Shown one piece after another: positions 1 to 8,276 of a DNA stretch of 64,000 nt. Source of the stretch: Paenibacillus_AB sp036577625 (GTDB lineage: Bacteria; Bacillota; Bacilli; Paenibacillales; NBRC-103111); NCBI RefSeq assembly GCF_036577625.1, contig NZ_JARBDC010000011.1, positions 55,462 to 119,461 of the forward strand, read 5' to 3'. The stretch's first letter is position 1. Every line of letters starts with the position of its first letter. Under the pieces are notes generated by a model, which ran no database searches, was not told where the DNA came from, and worked only from the letters and a program-made list of their open reading frames with translations. Made by a program: the position numbers and the translations under genes.

Positions 1-171
1 CTCCCTTGTTTCGTTCCCGGAAACCGCGGGTCGGACGACCAGCCTTCGAACTAGCGGCCGACGGACGGGGCGGGTTGGAGCCGGTGCGGCATTTGTCGTA
101 AACGGCAGTTGGCCCGGCAGAAAAGCGTTCGCGGTGCTAGGGTTTGGTTGGGCCCGGCTGCGTCTCCCTGC

Positions 172-367
172 ATTAACGGAATCACACTCCGTTATTCCAA
201 TTATTTCCTGACCTTTCCCGGAATTAAGGAACCGGATTCCGTTATTCCGGGGGCAAACGCGGTTACGCGCCATGTTTTCGCTGATTAACGGAATGCCGTT
301 CCGCTATGCTTCTCGCGCATGGCGGATTTGTATCAATAGCGGAAACCGGTTAAACCGGTTCCGCTAA
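172..367. repeat. Cluster of four short palindromes ahead of mnmM
   Basis: Four imperfect inverted repeats follow one another in a gene-free leader. Arms are TAACGGA/TCCGTTA (174-180, 188-194), CCCGGAAT/ATTCCGGG (217-224, 244-251), CGGAA/TTCCG (about 289-301) and TAGCGGAA/TTCCGCTA (337-344, 359-366), the last enclosing two ACCGGTT copies. All share a TTA(A/G)CGGAA-like half. No terminator T-tract follows them. I see nothing coding in positions 1-171. Confidence 0.6.
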
Positions 368-456
368 TACGGATGGAAAATGCGCGAAAGCTTGAGTTCC
401 GCAGCCGGATATGGTATCGTTTCGCTGGAAAATTCACAGCGTTAACGGAGGGTGCC

Positions 457-1083
457 ATGGGCTTTTTATCCGTCTTAAGCTTCGCTCACCGCTGCGTCTC
501 GGAACGGCTCCGGCCCGGCGACATTGCGGTGGACGCCACGGCCGGCACCGGAGCCGACACTTTGTTTTTGTGCAGGGCGGTCGGGGCGAAAGGCACCGTC
601 TACGCCTTCGACATTCAGCAGGAGGCACTCGACCGGGCCGCCGGGCGCGTCGCCGGGGAGCCGGACGCCCCGAAGCTCCATCTGCTGCTGCGCAGCCATG
701 CCGACATGCGGGAAGCGCTCCCCCTTTCCGTTCATGGACGCGTATCCGCCGTCATGTTCAACCTCGGCTATTTGCCGGGCGGCGATCCGCGCATCGTGAC
801 GCGTCCCGAATCGACGCTGCCCGCGCTGGACGCCGCGCTTTCCGTGCTGAAGCCGGAAGGCGTCGCGACCGCCGTCCTGTATCCGGGGCACGCCGGAGGA
901 CGCGAGGAAGCGGAGCGCGTCGAACGATGGGCGGAAGCGCTGCCGGAATCGGACTACCAGGCGATCGTGTACCGGTTCGCCAATCGGGGCGGCCATTCGC
1001 CGTATGTCGTTGCGGTGCAAAAAAGAAAGGTGTACATTGGATACAGACGCGACAACAATGAAAGCGAGGCGCAACAACGATGA
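457..1083 (+). CDS. mnmM: MnmM/YtqB-type tRNA methyltransferase (class I SAM enzyme)
   Basis: A 208-residue class I SAM-dependent methyltransferase. Motif I reads VDATAGTGADTLFL near residue 27, followed by an acidic FDIQ pair and the MFNLGYLPGGD motif typical of the YtqB family. YtqB of Bacillus subtilis is known as MnmM, which methylates the aminomethyl group of wobble-position 5-aminomethyl-2-thiouridine in tRNA. The start at 457 is chosen because GGAGGG lies 5-10 bases upstream; an upstream in-frame ATG at 373 lacks such a site. Its stop overlaps the manA start (ATGA), so the two are probably co-translated. Function is inferred from family. Confidence 0.85.
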   Translation: MGFLSVLSFAHRCVSERLRPGDIAVDATAGTGADTLFLCRAVGAKGTVYAFDIQQEALDRAAGRVAGEPDAPKLHLLLRSHADMREALPLSVHGRVSAVMFNLGYLPGGDPRIVTRPESTLPALDAALSVLKPEGVATAVLYPGHAGGREEAERVERWAEALPESDYQAIVYRFANRGGHSPYVVAVQKRKVYIGYRRDNNESEAQQR

Positions 1084-2045
1084 AATCGTATCCTCTTCGG
1101 TTTAAACCGGAAATGAAAGAACGGGTTTGGGGCGGCCGTGCGCTCGAACAATTCGGCCTCAAGCTGCCGGACGGTCCGATCGGGGAAGGCTGGATGATCG
1201 GCGACCATCCGAACGGCACGACGAAGGTCGTAAACGGCGAGCTGGCCGGCATGGGCCTTGACGAGCTGCGCGCAAAATACGGCAGAAGGTTGTTCGGCGC
1301 GAAAGCGAACGCCGCTCCGGACGCCCGATTCCCGCTGCTCGTCAAGCTGCTCGACTGCAACGACGATTTGTCCGTACAGGTGCATCCGGACAACGATTAC
1401 GAGGGGCTGCCCGAAGGCGAGCTCGGCAAAACGGAGATGTGGTATGTGCTGGACGCGAGGCCCGGCGCGAAAATCATATACGGGCTGCAGCCCGGCACGA
1501 CGCGCGAGACGCTGGCGCAAAGCATCGCCGAAAACCGGATCATGGACTGCCTGCAGGAAGTCGAAGTGCAGGCGGGCGATTCGTTCTATATTCCGGCCGG
1601 AACGGTGCACGCACTGTGCGCGGGCGTGCTCGTCGCGGAAATTCAACAAAATTCCGACACGACGTACCGGCTGTACGATTACGACAGACCCGGTCTGGAC
1701 GGAAAACCGCGGGAGCTGCATATCGAGCACTCGTTGAACGTCGCCGCCTATGAAGGGAGCGGGGCGACCCGGATGAAGACGGACGTCGCCGCCCCGAACG
1801 AGTGGCTGCGCCTGGCCTCTTCCCCGTACTTCATCGTCGAGAAAGGCGTTTCCGCGGGCAGCTGGAAGCTGAACGCCGCTCCGGACAGCTTCACGATTCT
1901 CGTCGTGTGCGACGGCGCGGGCACGCTCGATTGGGCCGACGGCTCCGTTCCGCTCGAACGCGGCAACTGCTTCCTGATCCCGGCCGATCTGGCCGAATAT
2001 ACGCTGAACGGCGCCATGACGCTGCTTCGCAGCTATTTGCCGTAA
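1080..2045 (+). CDS. manA: Mannose-6-phosphate isomerase, class I
   Basis: A 321-residue type I phosphomannose isomerase of the short Bacillus ManA/Pmi length. It should interconvert mannose 6-phosphate and fructose 6-phosphate in the cytosol. Cupin-fold metal motifs are visible: SVQVHPD, KTEMWYVLDA, a GTVHAL segment and the active-site-like EIQQNSDTTYR stretch. The C-terminal cupin half ends in a typical GNCFLIPADL segment. The ATG overlaps the mnmM stop by four bases. The gene is followed by an A-rich run and a GCGGG/CCCGC hairpin (about 2057-2070), which would resemble a terminator only if read on the minus strand. Confidence 0.93.
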   Translation: MKSYPLRFKPEMKERVWGGRALEQFGLKLPDGPIGEGWMIGDHPNGTTKVVNGELAGMGLDELRAKYGRRLFGAKANAAPDARFPLLVKLLDCNDDLSVQVHPDNDYEGLPEGELGKTEMWYVLDARPGAKIIYGLQPGTTRETLAQSIAENRIMDCLQEVEVQAGDSFYIPAGTVHALCAGVLVAEIQQNSDTTYRLYDYDRPGLDGKPRELHIEHSLNVAAYEGSGATRMKTDVAAPNEWLRLASSPYFIVEKGVSAGSWKLNAAPDSFTILVVCDGAGTLDWADGSVPLERGNCFLIPADLAEYTLNGAMTLLRSYLP

Positions 2046-2085
2046 AAAATAAAAAAAGCGGGCTTTCCCGCATAGGAGCGAAACC

Positions 2086-2850
2086 GTGGATCATCCTACC
2101 GTCGAAATGATCATCTTCCTAGTTTCCATCGGCTTCGTCGCTTCATTCGTCGATTCCGTCGTCGGCGGGGGCGGACTTATATCCGTCCCCGCTCTTTTGT
2201 CGACCGGCCTGCCTCCGGCCGTGGCGCTCGGCACGAACAAGCTCGGCGGAACGATTTCGTCGCTCACCAGCTCGATTTCGTTTTTGCTGTCCGGCAAAAT
2301 GGACGTCCGGCTCGTCCTCAAATGGTTTCCGCTGTCGCTGATCGGCTCCGTCGCCGGAGCGTACACGGTCCGGCTCATCCCGCCCGACTTTTTAAAGCCG
2401 CTCGTCGTGGCGCTGCTCATCGCCGTCGCCTTGTACACGCTGTTCGGAAAAAAACGCGCGGCCCCGCGGGGCGTTCCGCGGCTGACGAACAAAATCGTCG
2501 TCGCCGGAGGACTGGTCGCATTGGCGTTCGGCTATTACGACGGCTTCTTCGGACCGGGCACCGGCTCTTTCCTGCTGTTCGCCTTCTTGCTGCTCGGCTT
2601 CGATTTCGTCATGGCGGCCGGCAACGCCAAAGCGCTCAATTTGGCCAGCAACGTCGGCAGTCTCGTTACGTTTGCGCTCATGGGGAACGTCAATTTGTAT
2701 TACGGCATACCGATGGGACTGGCGATGGTCGCGGGGGCATTGATCGGCTCGAGGGTGGCGATTCGCAAAGGGGCCGCTTACGTCAAGCCGCTATTCATCG
2801 TCGTGACGACGGTTTTAATCGGCAAGCAATTGTGGGATTTGCTCCATTGA
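2086..2850 (+). CDS. TSUP-family (TauE/SafE) membrane transporter
   Basis: A 254-residue polytopic membrane protein of the TSUP family (sulfite exporter TauE/SafE). It has the N-terminal GGGGLISVPALL signature, LGTNKLGG, and in the second half GYYDGFFGPGTGSF, the repeated signature after the internal duplication; about eight hydrophobic helices are visible. Members move sulfite, sulfoacetate or other organosulfur anions; the substrate here cannot be read. GTG start at 2086 with AGGAG at 2073-2077. It lies 40 bases after manA and may be read through from it. Confidence 0.85.
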   Translation: MDHPTVEMIIFLVSIGFVASFVDSVVGGGGLISVPALLSTGLPPAVALGTNKLGGTISSLTSSISFLLSGKMDVRLVLKWFPLSLIGSVAGAYTVRLIPPDFLKPLVVALLIAVALYTLFGKKRAAPRGVPRLTNKIVVAGGLVALAFGYYDGFFGPGTGSFLLFAFLLLGFDFVMAAGNAKALNLASNVGSLVTFALMGNVNLYYGIPMGLAMVAGALIGSRVAIRKGAAYVKPLFIVVTTVLIGKQLWDLLH

Positions 2851-2872
2851 AGCGCCGGGAGCGACTCCGGGT

Positions 2873-2963
2873 GTTCAATGAGATTGTTCAATGGGAATGT
2901 TCAATGGGAATGTTCAATGGGAATGTTCAATGAGATTGTTCAATCGGATTGTTCAATCGGATT
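2873..2963. repeat. Tandem array, seven 13-bp units (GTTCAATGGGAAT type)
   Basis: Seven contiguous 13-bp units starting GTTCAAT and ending in GAGATT, GGGAAT or CGGATT; three units are identical. The array begins 22 bases after the transporter stop and opens an 800-bp repeat tract with no gene. Confidence 0.95.
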
Positions 2964-3003
2964 GTCAATGAAATCAATCCATGATAATGCTTCAACGAGA
3001 ATC

Positions 3004-3305
3004 GAATCGGAGTCCGTACAATTACAAAGCAAAATTCGCTATTAGTGAATCTTCTGCCCTTATTTTCAACGGATAGCCGAATATTCGGTCAACTATAAAC
3101 CTCGCTTCGCTATTTTGAAAATTATGTTCAGTATTTACGATATGAGGTTCAGTAGAATCGGAGTCCGTGCAATTACAAAGCAAAATTCGCTATTAGTGAA
3201 TCTATTGCCCTTATTTTCAACGGATAGCCGAATATTCGGTTAACTATAAACCTCGCTTCGCTATTTTGAAAATTATGTTCAGTATTTACGATATGAGGTT
3301 CAGTA
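3004..3305. repeat. Two head-to-tail copies of a 151-bp sequence
   Basis: Copy one is 3004-3154 and copy two 3155-3305, abutting exactly, with only a few mismatches (for example TAC/TGC near the left end and GTCAAC/GTTAAC in the middle). Each copy carries a perfect 12-bp palindrome CCGAATATTCGG and a CTATTAGTGAATCT segment that recurs in similar form near 63710. No reading frame is conserved between the copies. Confidence 0.95.
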
Positions 3306-3390
3306 ATTTCAAAAATCCCCTAAAATCCGGGGATTTAGCGTTGTTCAAGTTCACTAATAATGAAAAACGGTTCACTCACTCGATTCATTC

Positions 3391-3470
3391 GATCATTCGA
3401 TCATTCGATCATTCGATCATTCGATCATTCGATCATTCGATCATTCGATCATTCGATCATTCGATCATTC
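3391..3470. repeat. Tandem array, ten perfect 8-bp units (GATCATTC)
   Basis: Ten identical GATCATTC units, flanked by one-base variants (GATTCATTC) on both sides. Each unit holds a GATC site, giving ten GATC sites at 8-bp spacing. The array is open in several frames only because of its composition. Confidence 0.98.
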
Positions 3471-3532
3471 GATTCATTCATTCGGTTCTTTCAATCGGTT
3501 CCTTCATTCGGTTCTTTCATTCGATTCATTCA

Positions 3533-3640
3533 ACTCATTCGACTCATTCGACTCATTCGACTCATTCGACTCATTTGACTCATTCAACCCACTCGACTCA
3601 CTCGACTCACTCGATTCACTCGACTCACTCGATTCACTCA
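3533..3640. repeat. Tandem array, twelve 9-bp units (ACTCATTCG type)
   Basis: Twelve 9-bp units: the first four are ACTCATTCG and later ones drift to ACTCACTCG and ATTCACTCG. A transitional TTCATTCGGTTC tract (3471-3532) joins it to the 8-bp array. It ends about 55 bases before the stop codon of the minus-strand kinase-like gene. Confidence 0.95.
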
Positions 3641-3695
3641 AGTTCATTCGATTCGCCACGGGCACGGCACATTGGAGACGCATGCCCGGGACCGG

Positions 3696-4745
3696 TTACT
3701 CCGCGGGCATTTTCGGCAGCACGATGCGTACGAGCGTTCCGTTCTCATCCCCCGACAGCTCGTAATGGCCGCCCATTTTTTGCAGCACGACCTCGCAAAA
3801 GTTGAGCCCGAGTCCGATCGAATCTTCCTTGGTCGTAAAAAAGGGGTCTTTCACCAGCTTCATCATGTCGGCGGCGATGCCCGGCCCGGAATCCCGGATC
3901 AGGACGGTCGCCGTTTTTTCGTCCATATGAACCGACAGCCTTACGGCGCCGTCCGTGCCGTTCGTCGCGTCGAACGAATTTTTGACGAATTCGTCGAGCA
4001 CCTCGCGCAAATAGTGAGGGTCGATCAGCAGCTGGCCGTCCGCGGAAGGAAATTCGCAAACGAGCGGCACCCCAAGCTTGATCGCTTCCCGCTGCAAGCC
4101 GGGAATGTAGCTTTCCAGAAACACCGACACCCATACCGGACGCAAGTCGAGCTGAAACGGCTTGCCCAGATGGAGCCAGCGCTGCACGTAATTGTTGATT
4201 TCCGTCACTTGATGGTTGGCGAGCGTAATGTAATGATCCACGCTTTGGGCGACGAGGCGATCGGCCAAATGGTTGGAAGCGAGATTCGTTTTCAGCGTCG
4301 TCTCGATCAGCTGCAGGCTCCCGCGCACGACCGCCAGCGGGTTCAAGATGCTGTTGGCCGTACCGGCCGCCATCTCGCCGATCAGCTTCCGCTTCTCGTT
4401 CGTCAGCTGCATTTCGTAAAACTGGCACAGTCCGGAAATGTCGAAAAGCGCGATTTGGCACCGCTCCTCGCCCCGCTCCTCCGTCCGGTAGCAATAGGCC
4501 ATCAATCGATACGCCCGATCCCGGACGTTCTCTTCGATGACGACGCCGGCCACGTCCTGCTTCTGCTTGACCGCGAGCGCGGCGACTTTGCGAAGCTGGG
4601 ACGATTCCGGTAGCGGCTGCTCCTCTTCGATCTGATAGATGGCTTTCATTTTGGCGTTTCCGTACGCCAACTGCATTTGCCCATTTATCGAAGCGATGGC
4701 AAAATCGATATTCGGGGATTGCGCGATGAAGTCGATAACGTTCAT
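3696..4745 (-). CDS. Sensor-kinase-like protein lacking the phospho-acceptor histidine
   Basis: A 349-residue cytoplasmic protein: a PAS-like N-terminal part (about 1-115), a dimerisation helix region, and a HATPase domain (about 205-347) with N-box EFVKNSFDAT (N256), DSGPGI (D285), a FTTK segment and GLGL (311-314). The H-box region reads EMAAGTANSILNPLA, where family members normally read AHEIRNPL: the acceptor histidine is Asn131 and the following EIR is SIL. ATP binding looks intact but autophosphorylation at the usual site seems impossible. The start at 4745 has an AAAGGA site; a longer upstream extension lacks one. No response regulator is adjacent. Confidence 0.85.
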   Translation of the reverse strand: MNVIDFIAQSPNIDFAIASINGQMQLAYGNAKMKAIYQIEEEQPLPESSQLRKVAALAVKQKQDVAGVVIEENVRDRAYRLMAYCYRTEERGEERCQIALFDISGLCQFYEMQLTNEKRKLIGEMAAGTANSILNPLAVVRGSLQLIETTLKTNLASNHLADRLVAQSVDHYITLANHQVTEINNYVQRWLHLGKPFQLDLRPVWVSVFLESYIPGLQREAIKLGVPLVCEFPSADGQLLIDPHYLREVLDEFVKNSFDATNGTDGAVRLSVHMDEKTATVLIRDSGPGIAADMMKLVKDPFFTTKEDSIGLGLNFCEVVLQKMGGHYELSGDENGTLVRIVLPKMPAE

Positions 4746-4934
4746 TCCGTCAACGTCCTTTGGTTTGTGGCTGAAATCGATCCAGCACGGGTTATGTCGA
4801 AAATTATTACTTGAAATTAATTCGAGTGTACCATAGAGGAGCGGCAAAGAAAAAGCTATTTCCGTTCGCACGAATCGTTCGGTATAATGATGGAGAACCA
4901 AACGGACCTTATTCGGCGAGAGGAGCGACCTTCC

Positions 4935-6137
4935 ATGAATACTTTACATAACGCCGTCTGGCTCTATCTCGGTTCGGAAGCCCGAAACGGCGAAGAAATC
5001 GCCGCTTTTGTCGATTGGTGCGGGCGAAACCGGGTCGGCAAAGCGCTCGTCCACTTGAGTTTGGGCGGAAGCGCGGACGAATCGACCGAGCGGCGGATCG
5101 CCGCGCTCGCCGAGGCTTGCGAGGGCAAGGGCATCGAGCTGCACGGCATGGTATCGACGCTGCACAGACGGTTAAACGACAAGAACAAGCTGCCGTTCGC
5201 GGACCCGGCCTGCTACTGCGTCGACGCACACGGCATTTCGAATTACGAGGAGCCGATTTGCGGCCACGGCTACGTGCTGGACCCCCGCCATCCGGACGTC
5301 GTCCGGACCGTATCGGAGCAATGCGCCGAGCTGCTTCGTCGGTACCCGGGATTGAGCGGCATCCATTTGGACTTTATCCGCTACTACCATTATGAAAGCA
5401 AGCTGACGATCGATACGAAAAGCGCCGGCCATTGGATAGGGTTGCCGAAGGCGGGGCAGTCGATTCGCCTCGAAACGCAGGACGGAGTCCGGACGACGTA
5501 TTTTATCGAAGAAGCGCGCAACCGGTACAACGATCCTCCGGTCGGGGACAAGCTCGTGCTGTCCCGCAGCTATCGCTATTGCTTTTGCGACGATTGCCTG
5601 GCCGGCTTCGAAACGTTCAGCGGCATCGCCATGCCCGCCTCGCTTCCGGATACCGCGGCCAAAGCCGGCTGGCTGCTCGGGGAGCATCCCGCCGAATGGG
5701 CGGAATACCGCGCGGGCATCGTTACCGATCTCGTCGGCTCGATCCGCGCCGCCATCAGGCGCGAGCGCCCCGATGCGCAGCTGTCCGCCGCCATCTGGTA
5801 CAACGCCCCGTACGGCAACGAGCTGCGGGGAGAACCGCTTCGCCCCGAAAGCGAGTTCGAATGCTTCGGGCAAAAATGGTGGGAGTGGGTACGCCGCGGA
5901 TATGTCGACTTCGTCTGCCCGATGGACTACTGGCTGAAGCCCGGCAGCTTCGGCGGCGTCGTGGACGGTCAAATCCGCAAAACGGAAAACCGCGTCCCCG
6001 TTTACGCCGGCCTGCTCAAGACGCCGGAATACGAAATCGACAAGGCCGGCTACGAGGAATATGCGAGGCGCGCGGCAGCGGGCGGGGCCGCCGGAATTTG
6101 CTTTTTCCATTACGGTTCCTGGAAGCAGCTGCTATGA
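4935..6137 (+). CDS. Putative glycoside hydrolase-like protein (GHL/family-10-like TIM barrel)
   Basis: About 400 residues with the look of hypothetical glycosyl hydrolase GHL proteins: a VWLYLG beta strand at the start, GIHLDFIRYYHY in the first third, AAIWYNAPYGNE and DFVCPMDYW in the second half, all typical ends of TIM-barrel strands carrying acidic residues. No signal peptide is seen, so it is probably cytosolic. Two cysteine pairs (CFCDDC) sit near residue 215. Start 4935 follows GGAGCGACC; an earlier in-frame ATG at 4887 lacks a site. The stop is followed immediately by lepB, so the two may be an operon. Substrate unknown. Confidence 0.65.
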   Translation: MNTLHNAVWLYLGSEARNGEEIAAFVDWCGRNRVGKALVHLSLGGSADESTERRIAALAEACEGKGIELHGMVSTLHRRLNDKNKLPFADPACYCVDAHGISNYEEPICGHGYVLDPRHPDVVRTVSEQCAELLRRYPGLSGIHLDFIRYYHYESKLTIDTKSAGHWIGLPKAGQSIRLETQDGVRTTYFIEEARNRYNDPPVGDKLVLSRSYRYCFCDDCLAGFETFSGIAMPASLPDTAAKAGWLLGEHPAEWAEYRAGIVTDLVGSIRAAIRRERPDAQLSAAIWYNAPYGNELRGEPLRPESEFECFGQKWWEWVRRGYVDFVCPMDYWLKPGSFGGVVDGQIRKTENRVPVYAGLLKTPEYEIDKAGYEEYARRAAAGGAAGICFFHYGSWKQLL

Positions 6138-6178
6138 ACCGTTCCGTTCGTCCGCTAAGGGAAGGAGCTCAGCAGCCG

Positions 6179-6697
6179 ATGCGCTTGAAAGCGATTTTGA
6201 AAGAATGGGTGCCGCCGCTCTTGATCGCCGTCGTTCTCAGTCTGCTTATCCAGACGTACGTGGCTCAGGCGGTCAAAGTGCCGAGCGGCTCGATGGAACC
6301 GAATATTCAGATCGGCGACCGGCTCGTGATGGAGAAGATGCTGAAGTTCACCGAATTCCGCCACGGAGACATCGTCGTATTCAATCATGCCGCGGAAAAC
6401 AAAGAGAAAGTCCGCTACGTCAAACGGCTGATCGGCCTCCCCGGCGATACGATCGAGGTGAAAGACGGAGCGCTCTACCGGAACGGCGAAAAAGTCGACG
6501 AGCCGTATTTGACCGTCAAAATGGCGTACACGTTCGAGAAAGTGACCGTTCCCGAAGGCCATTATTTCTTCCTCGGGGACAACCGGAACAACAGCTACGA
6601 CGGCCATTTATGGCCGAACCGCTTTGTCGCCGAAAGCGAGCTGGTCGGCAAAGTGATGTTCCGGTTTTTCCCGTTTCAGCACGCAGGACCGTTGTAA
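6179..6697 (+). CDS. lepB: Signal peptidase I
   Basis: A 172-residue type I signal peptidase. One N-terminal membrane helix (about residues 12-30) is followed by the catalytic serine in PSGSMEPN (Ser38) and the general-base lysine in VKRLIGLPGD (Lys82); the GDNRNNSYDG box and WPNRFV segment complete the family signature. It cleaves signal peptides on the outer face of the membrane. Start 6179 follows AAGGAGC with 10-base spacing; an in-frame ATG at 6134 overlapping the previous stop would add 15 residues. Length matches Bacillus SipS/SipT types. Confidence 0.93.
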   Translation: MRLKAILKEWVPPLLIAVVLSLLIQTYVAQAVKVPSGSMEPNIQIGDRLVMEKMLKFTEFRHGDIVVFNHAAENKEKVRYVKRLIGLPGDTIEVKDGALYRNGEKVDEPYLTVKMAYTFEKVTVPEGHYFFLGDNRNNSYDGHLWPNRFVAESELVGKVMFRFFPFQHAGPL

Positions 6698-6716
6698 TCG
6701 CAACGGTTCTTTTTTC
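6686..6716 (+). terminator. Intrinsic terminator of lepB
   Basis: ACCGTTG (6688-6694) pairs with CAACGGT (6701-6707) and is followed by TCTTTTTT. The hairpin overlaps the lepB stop codon. Confidence 0.75.
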
Positions 6717-6852
6717 GCTCATTTTTCGACATGATAAAGATAGGAAAGCGCGGCGAAAATACGGTACAATAACGTTACAGGTTCGATACAACTTAGCGAC
6801 AACCCCGTCCGCGGGGTCCGCTTACCCCCACTCAGAAAGCGAAGGTGAGCCC

Positions 6853-8121
6853 ATGAGCAAGCTGGCTATCGACGGAGGCGCTCCGGTCCGCGGCGCTCCG
6901 CTGCCTCCGAACTATCCCGGCGCCGTCGTGTACGGCAAAGAAGAAGCCGATTTCGCTTCGAAAGTCATTTATTCGCAGTCGCCGTTCCGGTATTACGGGC
7001 CGAACCTGCAGGGCGCCGTCGAAGCACTCGAAAACGCGATGACGTCCGATCTCGGCGCGGCGTACGCGCTGGCCGTCACCTCCGGCACCGCGGCGCTGAT
7101 CGTGGCGATGAAGGCGCTCGGCATCGGCTACGGCGACAAAGTGATCGTCCCGGCGAATACGTTTCTCGCCACGCCCGGCGCCGTCGTATGCTGCAACGCC
7201 GTTCCCGTCTATTGCGACGTCGACGACAGCTTGAACATCGATCCGACCGACCTGGAGCGGGTATACGACGAGGACGTCAAGGCGATCATCGTCGTGCCGA
7301 TTCTCGGCAACCCGGTCGACATGGACCCGATCGTCGCGTTCGCCAAAAGCAAACATATCGCCGTCATCGAAGATATGGCGCAATCGTGCGGCGTCCGCTA
7401 CAAAGGCCGCTACGCGGGAACGATCGGCGACATCGGCACGTTCAGCTTCCAGATGAACAAGATCGTCACGTCCGGCGAAGGCGGAGCCGTCGTCACGAAC
7501 GACAAGAAGCTGCTGGAACGAGCGATCCGCTATCACGATCAAGGCATCCTGCGCCATCGCGACCGGTACGGCATCGATTCGCCGGACGAGACGTTCGCCT
7601 TCTCCGGCCAAAACTACCGGATGAGCGAAATTTCCGGAGCGGTCATGCTGGAGCAGTGGAAAAAGCTGCCCGATATCGTCGGTACGATGAAACGGCATCA
7701 CGACCGCATCGCCGCCGCGCTTCGGTCGGAAATTCCGGAAATCCGCTTCCGAAGCTGCCCGGACCCCGAGGGCGCGATCGGCTCGAACCTCGGAATCGTG
7801 TTCGCGACGTCGGAAGCGGCCGCGCTGTTCAACAAAGCGCTGAACGCCGAAAACGTGCAATCGTACGTGCTGTACGGCGGCAAGCCGGTTTACATGAACC
7901 CGTCGCTGTTCCATATGCGGACGGCGGAGAAAGACAATTTCCCGTACAACTATCCGTTCAAGCGTCCGGTAACCGTTACGGCAAACATGTGCCCGCGGGC
8001 GGTCGACTTGATCCCGCGCACGGCGTACATTCCGATATCGCCGATCCTGACCGACCGGGACGCATCCGACATAATCGAGGCGGTCGTCAAGGTTCATCGC
8101 GCATTGCGCGTGTTCGCTTGA
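6853..8121 (+). CDS. DegT/DnrJ/EryC1/StrS-family PLP aminotransferase
   Basis: A 422-residue sugar or cyclitol aminotransferase of the DegT family. It opens with LAIDGGAPVR, typical of the branch that includes glutamine:scyllo-inosose transferases. PLP-binding elements are TSGTAALI near residue 76, IEDMAQS (Asp174) and the Schiff-base lysine in FSFQMNKIVTSGEGG (Lys203). These enzymes transaminate keto sugars or keto-inositols; the substrate is unknown here. There are no sugar-nucleotide biosynthesis genes alongside, so it may act alone. The start has GAAGGTGAG just upstream, and the gene lies between two terminators as a single unit. Confidence 0.88.
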   Translation: MSKLAIDGGAPVRGAPLPPNYPGAVVYGKEEADFASKVIYSQSPFRYYGPNLQGAVEALENAMTSDLGAAYALAVTSGTAALIVAMKALGIGYGDKVIVPANTFLATPGAVVCCNAVPVYCDVDDSLNIDPTDLERVYDEDVKAIIVVPILGNPVDMDPIVAFAKSKHIAVIEDMAQSCGVRYKGRYAGTIGDIGTFSFQMNKIVTSGEGGAVVTNDKKLLERAIRYHDQGILRHRDRYGIDSPDETFAFSGQNYRMSEISGAVMLEQWKKLPDIVGTMKRHHDRIAAALRSEIPEIRFRSCPDPEGAIGSNLGIVFATSEAAALFNKALNAENVQSYVLYGGKPVYMNPSLFHMRTAEKDNFPYNYPFKRPVTVTANMCPRAVDLIPRTAYIPISPILTDRDASDIIEAVVKVHRALRVFA

Positions 8122-8143
8122 CGCATCCTAAGCAAGTCATCCG

Positions 8144-8180
8144 AAAACCGTTTCCGATCCGGAGACGGTTTTTCGTTTTC
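8144..8180 (+). terminator. Intrinsic terminator of the DegT gene
   Basis: AACCGT pairs with ACGGTT around a GATCC loop region, followed by TTTTCGTTTT. Confidence 0.8.
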
Positions 8181-8214
8181 GTGCGCCTTCGGACCGGGCG
8201 ATCGCCCAAAAGAC

Positions 8215-8243
8215 TTACTATTGTCAAGTAACTATGCTAAAAT
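8215..8243 (+). promoter_or_regulatory. HxlR-gene promoter with overlapping palindrome
   Basis: TTACTA (8215-8220), a 17-base spacer and TAAAAT (8238-8243) form a plausible SigA-type promoter. The -35 region and spacer carry a TTACT-n7-AGTAA inverted repeat (8215-8231), similar in form to the TACT/AGTA operators of YodB-type regulators, so autoregulation is a reasonable inference. Confidence 0.55.
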
Positions 8244-8276
8244 AAAATTGTAGTACTGGACAGGAGATGAACCCGT

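Noticed and set aside
2049..2070. A-tract plus GCGGG/CCCGC hairpin between manA and the TSUP gene as a terminator
   Set aside because: The T-tract would be on the minus strand, where no gene ends nearby; on the plus strand there is no T-run.
3391..3640. Possible CRISPR array
   Set aside because: Units of 8-9 bases are contiguous with no spacers and no cas genes are present.
3266..3805. A long plus-strand open frame across the 8-bp and 9-bp arrays (repeats of His-Ser, Ile-Arg and Thr-His-Ser)
   Set aside because: The frame is open only because the repeat lacks stops; there is no ribosome site, it runs into the antisense of the kinase-like gene, and unit lengths are not selected to be multiples of three.
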